A DNA stretch of 64,000 nucleotides from Stenopsyche tienmushanensis. Lineage: Eukaryota > Arthropoda > Insecta > Trichoptera > Stenopsychidae. The translations under genes and the position numbers were made by a program. This document shows positions 58,601 to 64,000 of this stretch, piece after piece (within the stretch, counting starts at the first letter, position 1; each line of letters begins with the position of its first letter). Under the pieces are notes generated by a model. That model was given only the letters and a program-made list of their open reading frames with translations, did no database searches and was not told the origin of the DNA. Location of the stretch: NCBI GenBank assembly GCA_008973525.1, contig WACJ01000361.1:228414-292413 (forward strand). The letters are read 5' to 3'.

Positions 58601-61219
58601 TAAAATATCTTTCGGTCAACCTCAAAACATGAATTCCTAACCTTGTCTGTTCGCATTTGCTTATCTTCACTTTGTTTTTGTTAATTTAAGTATCAAGCTT
58701 ATCGATCTAAGATAAAACAACACCTAAAAGAAGATGCGCCACGTGTCGTCCTTGTTTATCTCGTGCGTTATAATATTGCATCGCTATTCCTTCTGTTTAC
58801 GCTCCGAATATCGAATTTGGGCCCCGTGAGAAACAACACAGATTCGCGTTGGGCGACGAGAGTGTTAAGTATAAGCTTCATATGTGTTGCTCCGGTCCTC
58901 ACAGATAAGTGGATTTGTATGCATGATAAGTGGTGGACAAACAATAGCTTTCCACGTCTATTCTTATGATATCTTTAATTGTATTTATTACTTCTTAGCT
59001 CCATATTTAAGCTAAAAAAATATATACACCGAAGTAAAACAGTAAACTACAAAAAAAAACTGTCTTAAATCATTATGATTTTAACAATATCATTAGCACA
59101 GCTATTCGTTAAATACGAAAATTCTACAGTATTTTCAATATTGTAAATGTCTTGTGATTTTTATATATGTATAAAACAATGTTTTCTTATCAATATTCTT
59201 AAACTGTATGTATCCTGACAGACCCAGAATAAGCATTACATTTTAAACATAAAAAAGCTCATTTTTATAGTAATTATCAAGTTAAAAAAATAAAAGGTTA
59301 CTGTGTAAGATTGTACACCTTTATGACTTTATTCTCATAAACAAGATGCCAGACGCTACAGTAATAAATTGTTATTAGACATTTTATCTTAGCGTCCTGC
59401 TAACTATTTCTGATATTAAATGGCAAGCATAATTCAACCAACATTATTATGATGGATGCGCGTTTAAAATATTTTAATAAGCTGTTCATTAAGTACTGCA
59501 TAGGTTAGACACTTATTAACATAAGTATCTCAAAATGAAAAAAATAATTTGAAGAAAAACTGGCTAATTTGTGAATTTCAGTTAAGCGAAGATGGAAGAT
59601 GCATTCAGTAAAATATTTTCATGGAAAATTTGAGTGGAAAATATGTGCAGTGGGCGGTGGATGGGAGTATGTTGACTTTAATAAAAAAAAGTAAAGTTAT
59701 ATAAGAAACTTACAATGTATCTTGGCTCGACCGAGACGTTTATTGTATTTATTAAGCTTCAAGAAAAGGGCGAGGCGTAGGGAAGGACGATCATTTAAGG
59801 GTGAAAAGTCACAGCCTGTCGCTAATACTGAGCCTAGTTTGTACAGAGGTGGAATATAAGTGGTTAGCGAACGAAAACATTTTCATAAAAAATATATCTG
59901 ATATTGTTTTGCATCATTTTAAAAAATTGTCAATTTGCCTAATGTATAATGACTTAATTGTATTACACGACTATATATTATAATAAGGGAAGCAGTGACC
60001 GAAATTTTGCACCCATTTCTACAAAGCCAATTTTTGTTTCAGTGAATACAATGTAAATCTGGAAAGTTATAGTCCACCAAGCTTTCAATGTTGCGGACAT
60101 TAATGACAATTTTCGAAACCTGAATAATTCCACATAGCGGCATTAAATTACAACCAACAAAGCTGCTTTTTTGTCAACAAGTAGTTTATGTTAATTATTG
60201 TTAAATTAACGTCGTCTACGTTCAATGGTTAGGGTTTCAGTATACGTGGTTAAAACTGTAGCGCAGGAACTTGATTGAAGTATTACAACTTTCAAAGCAT
60301 TGCAATTTTAAGTTCATATGATATTTATTATAAGCAACTACAGCATAGTTTCGATCTTGTAGATATAAGACATTTATATAATATTTATTTACAGGTCTCA
60401 AAAATTGTAATAAACCTAATCAATACAATAAAATGAAAAATAATCAACTTTATAAGAATTATTACATAAATAATGTTACTGCCTCCCGTTTTGAATCCAA
60501 CAAAATCTATGTTGGATTTAAGCATATACAAGTATAAAAAACTAATGGGAAACTACCAAATTAACATATCTAATCCTTAGATGTCTTTTATGTCCAATAT
60601 ACGATATGGCATCTTAAAAAGGGATGGATATTGAAGAGATTCATATTTAATATACTACTTTGGATCATTTTTAATAAATACAAATATTTTCATACTATTA
60701 TAATGAACCCTTTTGTCAATGAAATGATTTAATGTACTTCCGTCAATTAAATAGATAAACAAACTATCATACGAAATACACCAATCTGGTTTTTACAAAT
60801 ATATGGTTCGAAAACGTTTTCTATAGCACAGGTAAAAAACATAGGTTTTTTCCCAACATGATGCAAAAAGGATTTCTTAAAAAAAATTATTTTGATCAAA
60901 TTGATTATTATTAAATTTGATATATTGATTTAAAGATGTAACAATTAGATCTAGAAGTAAATAATAATATAATTTATTAAACGAAAGGATATTGACTTGA
61001 GATGCTCATTGGCTGGAAATTGGTGGTTCCCAGCTTAGAGCACATAGTTAAATCTGAAAATCCCAGGAGATAAGCTAAATAAAATACTTAAAAATAACTT
61101 AAGCCTTTGAGTAGTGACCTAATTTTAAATCATCATAAACTTAGATGTTATATTTGTATGTCCGCCACTTATCATCCGTACAAAACCGCTTATCTGTCAG
61201 GACCGGCGCAGCATGTATG
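58601..61219. other. Noncoding with dispersed-repeat fragments
   Basis: Recognised pieces: 58870-58950, repeated inverted at 61155-61225 (GAAGCTT..TGC.CCGGTCCT..CAGATAAG); 59715-59880, inverted copy of 16605-16750; 59996-60100, matching the pogo-like element at 30859-30975 (AAGTTATAGTC.AC..AGCTTT and TTGCGGACA). The rest is AT-rich without a gene. Confidence 0.55.
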
Positions 61220-61350
61220 AAGCTTGTGCATAAATAAATAAACACTATCAAAAGCACACAATATTCGGTCTTTTCTTCAAGTAAACATAAACAATACACT
61301 TGAAATCGATTCATTATATGGGTTAACGATCTATACAAATACAATTTCAT
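61220..61350 (-). mobile_element. Fragment of TTAA-bounded MITE, cut by hAT copy
   Basis: TAAATAAACACTATC..CACACAATATTCGGTC through GGTTAACGATCTATACAA matches the minus orientation of the MITE family. It stops where hAT copy 2 begins. Beyond that hAT, at about 62322-62375, GTACGTCTCTCTCC..CACAT resembles the continuing part of the MITE, so the hAT may have inserted into it. Confidence 0.55.
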
Positions 61351-62325
61351 TAGACAATCCCGGGGCCAGTCCCGGGATCCCGGGATTGGGATTTTCAATA
61401 TTTTAAGAAATTACCTTGATGAATTTGATCGAAAATTACTAATCAGTCCATTTGTTCAATATAAAAAATCACTTGAAGGCCGAAGAATTTTATTTATTTA
61501 AGAAAAGATAAAAATACAATTCAAAAATAGATAAATAAAACACTAAAAAATTCAAATATTATTTTGAAAATATGCCCGAAATAATATTAACATTAAACAT
61601 TAGTGTTTTGTCATTTAGTCTGGATCTGATTTTGGAAGTCAGACAACTTGCTGCTGAAAATACACGCTCAGCTTCCACACTCGTTGGAGGTATCGTCATC
61701 AGATATTTAAATGCTAGTTCGAGTTGATGATCGCGTGAGCCCATATTTTCATATAAAACCATCAATGTGACTGATAAAATTCCTTTCTGCTGAGACACGG
61801 ACTAAAAATCGCAAAATTCCCGATTTCCCGACAAATTAATTATTTCCGTCGCTGCAGATGAATGCTTATATACTATAATACTTTGATGCGATTCGTAATT
61901 ATATTACGGAGGAATATAAAAATTCTGAACCCCATATCTAATATATTTCATATCGATATTCCCATTATTAGAGTCGAGGTGTAGTAAATACATCACCGGT
62001 AGGGAAAGTTTACTATAACAATTTGAAAAACATACATGTAAGCTATATATGTATACATAGATTAGACAGTTACTGCCCCTAGGCGTCGCCTAAGCTCGCC
62101 AATTAGTAGTTACGCCACTGTTTCCAAGCGTCCCGATTTCAGCGGGAATGTCTCTATTTAGTAGCCTTCATCGTGCTGGTGAGGTGTACGATTTCTATTA
62201 GATAAAAATTTCAATCCCGAATTTTTCGGGATTACGTTTACTAATCCCGGGATTCATGAGCACCTAAAACTGTCCGGGATCCCGGGATCACGGGATCCGG
62301 GATCCCGGGATTGGATTCCCTAATC
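61351..62325 (-). mobile_element. CCCGGG-rich hAT derivative, copy 2 (inverted)
   Basis: This aligns with the reverse complement of 57696-58600. Its right end is intact (GGGATTGGATTCCCTAATC); the left end stops at TAGACAATCCCGGGG, about 48 bp short of the end seen in copy 1. An extra segment near 62070-62100 (CCCCTAGGCGTCGCC) is not in copy 1. Subterminal GGGATCCCGGGAT motifs are tandemly repeated. Confidence 0.8.
61559..61798 (-). pseudogene. hAT dimerisation-domain fragment, copy 2
   Basis: A 79-codon frame with LELAFKYLMTIPPTSVEAER then VFSAASCLTSKIRSRLND, nearly the same as 58180-58419. No catalytic domain remains. Confidence 0.82.
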
Positions 62326-64000
62326 GTACGTCTCTCTCCATCTCTATTTCTCTCAATATACTTGCACATTTCTTTATCCTTAGTATATCGGAAAGAATTT
62401 AATCGATAAAGAGACTGCAGCGTTTAAAAGCTTTTTAAAAAAAATCTTTCATGAAAATTTTCCAATATGCAATGGAAGTTTCTTCAAGCAATATTCTTTG
62501 AAGCCTACGTTTATTGCGATTTTTTTTAGTTTTTCTTTTTAATCTGATGTATTTGTTGTCTTAAACCTATCCATGTCGCGTTGTTTAATATTGAAATCCT
62601 AAAGTTCCAGTATTTTGCTAATATAACATAATAAATGTTAATCTAAAAAAGTCATGTTTTAAATACGTATTAACAAGATGCAGCATGTATAAGATTTACA
62701 AGATTAGCCGGCTTTTAATAAATTTTGCCACAAGTGGCTCCAATAAATTGGCAAATAAAATCGTTGCGATTAGAATTAGCTAGATTTATACATTCGGACC
62801 CCAAGTGTATAAATCTGACAAATAGTTAAATAATATTGATTTAACATGGAGCACTTTGGCCCCCCCATTGTTAAATCCAGATTATAACACAAACGTCAAT
62901 CCTCGCCGTTCATCTAGATGCCTATTTATCGATTTGTACGCATGCGCACTGCAAATAAACAGCAAGGGAGTAAAATTATCCCATTTATCCCACGACTACC
63001 AACGAACTGAATTTACGATAGATCGGCTACGAATGATTTTACTTATTTTTATGAAATCAATATCATCCCTCAAATTATAAAATAAATTACATCCCGTCAA
63101 GAATTGATAATTAAAATGTTGCCTTCGTTTGGAGCTTGACATTCGAGCGACTCGCTTCTTGTATAATATCAAGGGTTGCGACTTCTATAAAAGTAATAAT
63201 TCCACCTTTCGTTATTCGATTATTTTGTTCCCTTTGAAGTAGCTCAAGCATCGAATAAGATATTAGCGTTTTTAAAGCATCTTCAAATCATATGAGTGCT
63301 TCTAAATTGAGAAAAGATGCTACAATCCATCAAATAGCAATAAAGTTTAAGGAAGAGAATGCAAATTGATTCTGAATACTTAACATTTAATTTTTTAAAT
63401 TAAAATAATACGTGGAACTCTAGCGCAGTCGAAGTGAAACTTCTCAGCTTCTAGGAAAAGTTGATTTTGTACATTTCTTTTTTTCTATTTATTAATAAAA
63501 ATTGTTATAGCTAATATGCTAATATATGAAATGCTAATAATGTAATAGCTAATATATGAAGTTGTGTAATATATAATAAAATAGGTATCCTACTGGACTA
63601 TCGGTTACTTTATGCTACGTAAAGACCCACACATAGTTTGCCTATGATTAGGGGTCCCAAATATTCGAATATCGAATGTGAATCAATTATTCGAATTCGA
63701 GTATTCGAATATTTTATATATGTAGACGAGGGTGATTCAAATATAACCCAGAATTTTTCATTAGTGTTATTATATAAAATATTAATAGAGCATCTTATTT
63801 TTCTATAAAGTTCCCTTCATTAGAAATAAATGTATTCCCTCAGGAAGAAAGGTTCTTGATCCCATCACACAAAGAGGGCGAAAAGCATCATCTTCTGTTG
63901 CGCAACGCGTTTTCTCGTAGACAAAGGCTAAAAATCAAGTGAAATTTTGAGGTTTTTGGTTTTAGCGAAATCAAAAGAATCAGAATTTTATTTACTTTTC
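62326..64000. other. Noncoding with twin hairpins
   Basis: No gene is recognised. Two short stems lie at 62782-62877. Near 63655-63715, ATTCGAATA/TATTCGAAT motifs after GGGGTCCCAAA may be the start of another hAT-type element continuing past the window; evidence is slight. Confidence 0.45.
62782..62877. repeat. Two adjacent hairpins with C-rich loops
   Basis: Stem 1: AGATTTATACA (62782-62792) pairs perfectly with 62806-62816 around a 13-nt loop containing GGACCCCAAG. Stem 2: GATTTAACA (62838-62846) pairs with 62869-62877 around a 22-nt loop containing TTTGGCCCCCCC. Both loops carry C-runs and the stems are AT-rich. Confidence 0.65.

Noticed and set aside
58763..58969. 68-codon frame with peptide APVLTDK shared with 61141-61398
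   Set aside because: The shared peptide follows from an inverted nucleotide repeat; outside it the frames are unrelated.
1..64000. tRNA or rRNA genes
   Set aside because: No cloverleaf with proper A and B boxes and no conserved rRNA stretch noticed; a tRNAscan run would be needed to exclude degenerate copies.

Overview
The window is AT-rich animal DNA, most likely from an insect. It has spliced exons with GT/AG introns, one developmental homeobox gene, and many arthropod-type transposons (mariner, piggyBac, hAT, pogo, jockey-like LINE). There are no operons or closely packed ORFs, and I see no tRNA, rRNA or CRISPR array.

The only host protein-coding gene I can support is an LMX1-type LIM-homeodomain transcription factor on the + strand at 6242-10268. 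Six exons (6242-6420, 6491-6708, 8202-8395, 8582-8723, 9059-9238, 10066-10268) join in frame to a complete 371-residue protein: two LIM domains, a homeodomain and the characteristic LMX1 C-terminal tail. An in-frame splice acceptor just before the first ATG leaves open an upstream exon.

The remaining ~90% is gene-poor. Left of the gene (1-6.1 kb) are fragments of several transposon families, including two non-autonomous hAT elements with target-site duplications (2109-2310, 4230-5021) and a TIR element (5203-6071) ending 170 bp before the first LIM exon. From 10 to 50 kb, decayed transposases alternate with higher-complexity, relatively GC-rich islands of unique noncoding DNA that look like candidate regulatory elements. 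Transposons here include mariner (15.6, 21.1, 25.2, 31.5, 32.6 and 40 kb), piggyBac (17.1 kb), hAT (23.6 kb), pogo (30.8 kb), TTAA-bounded MITEs (31.9, 34.4, 44.7 kb) and a LINE tail (47.2 kb). From 50 to 64 kb lie a pogo/Tigger element with TIRs (51.1-52.4 kb), a mariner relic, a 5'-truncated jockey-like LINE with an intact 750-codon frame and 13-bp target-site duplication (55.06-57.64 kb), and two inverted copies of a CCCGGG-rich hAT derivative (57.7 and 61.35 kb).

The most interesting noncoding signal is an inverted duplication with no visible transposon character. Two blocks at 18994-19218 and 19621-19920 recur in inverted order and orientation at 43942-44210 and 37103-37415. They include a 25-bp exact match, a shared TGCTGACTCA site and a pair of CACGTG E-boxes with identical 13-bp spacing. 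Retention of just these blocks suggests duplicated cis-regulatory modules, possibly belonging to the LMX1 locus; that link is inference. All boundaries were read by eye, without database searches.
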